Both the position numbers and the translations under genes were made by a program. From Flavobacteriales bacterium (GTDB taxonomy: Bacteria; Bacteroidota; Bacteroidia; Flavobacteriales_D; Crocinitomicaceae), in assembly GCA_947463385.1 (NCBI GenBank), contig CANHSL010000021.1, positions 1-32,849 of the forward strand: a DNA stretch of 32,849 nucleotides, given 5' to 3'. Under the pieces are notes generated by a model that was not told the DNA's origin, did no database searches, and saw nothing but the letters and a program-made list of their open reading frames with translations. Below, piece by piece: positions 32,610 to 32,849 of the stretch (positions are counted from its first letter, which is position 1; each line of letters starts with the position of its first letter).

Positions 32610-32849
32610 TTAGGATAAATAGTTGTTTTGTTTCCACCATGCGATACAGTCGCTAATCGCCTCTTCAACTGGAGTCGCCGGCATGTTTAATTCATCCCGT
32701 GCTTTTTGGGGTGAATAGCACTGTTCCATCGTTGCTTGTTTAGCCATGTGATACCCTAATTTCGGGGCTTTACCGGTAACACGTGCGAAGATCGAACTAA
32801 AAAAGCCAACGGAATAAATTAAGAAATTTGGAATTTGTTTCAGGGTGAA
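32610..32849 (-). CDS. C-terminal part of an NAD-dependent epimerase/dehydratase (runs off the window)
   Basis: The last 79 codons of a gene whose start lies beyond base 32849; the stop TAA is at 32612-32610. The sequence begins FTLKQIPNFLIYSVGFFSSIFARVTG and ends with ARDELNMPATPVEEAISDCIAWWKQNNYLS. This is the standard C-terminus of extended SDR proteins of the dihydroflavonol-4-reductase/HpnA type, where the pattern is KA-x-x-ELG...TP-x-EEA-x-x-x-x-x-WF-x-x-NGYL. It resembles the end of the complete epimerase at 30097-31098, so the operon carries two related SDR enzymes. The next gene starts two bases downstream. Confidence 0.85.
   Translation of the reverse strand, partial: FTLKQIPNFLIYSVGFFSSIFARVTGKAPKLGYHMAKQATMEQCYSPQKARDELNMPATPVEEAISDCIAWWKQNNYLS

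Overview
The window looks like a chromosomal segment from a member of Bacteroidota, probably order Flavobacteriales (Crocinitomicaceae- or Cryomorphaceae-like; the family is a guess). The evidence is type IX secretion (T9SS) material (a PorP/SprF-like protein, a type A sorting tail on a metalloprotease, a gliding-associated type B tail on a CotH protein), a GH3-family protein, promoter elements of the TAnnTTTG type, and many signal peptides ending in AQ or SQ. The DNA is AT-rich and very tightly packed. No gap between genes exceeds about 150 bases. No rRNA, tRNA, CRISPR array, insertion sequence or phage gene was seen.

Layout. (1) 1-341, minus: start of a large surface protein with the PEGINYQAV N-terminal domain. 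(2) 487-3458, plus: eight consecutive small secreted proteins, seven clearly paralogous and one diverged, with every stop codon overlapping the next start. I recognise no family for them, and this is the best candidate for an undescribed system here. (3) 3488-4186, plus: an outer-membrane beta-barrel protein. (4) 8937-4183, minus: secreted metzincin protease with T9SS tail, unknown secreted protein, RsgA, Dtd. (5) 9014-10911, plus: unknown secreted protein, M15 peptidase, AroE. (6) 18216-10899, minus: two-domain universal stress protein, fructose-1,6-bisphosphatase, Mfd, PaaZ. (7) 18324-19853, plus: GH3-like adenylating enzyme. (8) 23951-19850, minus: CotH-domain cell-surface protein followed one base later by a PorP/SprF protein, a likely cargo/partner pair. 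(9) 24053-25168, plus: small lipoprotein and DUF2490-like outer-membrane protein. (10) 29500-25165, minus: ferritin overlapping a large receptor that joins a two-component-type beta-propeller, one membrane helix, an adenylyl cyclase domain and an HD phosphohydrolase domain. (11) 32849-29568, minus: an operon with overlapping or near-touching ends (partial NAD-dependent epimerase, CPBP membrane protein, alpha/beta hydrolase, second NAD-dependent epimerase, CrtO-like acyltransferase), probably modifying a membrane lipid or carotenoid.

Three of the four convergent gene pairs share a four-base overlap of their stop codons, and the fourth overlaps by 13 bases, so little or no space is left for intrinsic terminators. 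Several real starts differ from the longest open frame; each choice is explained in the entry.
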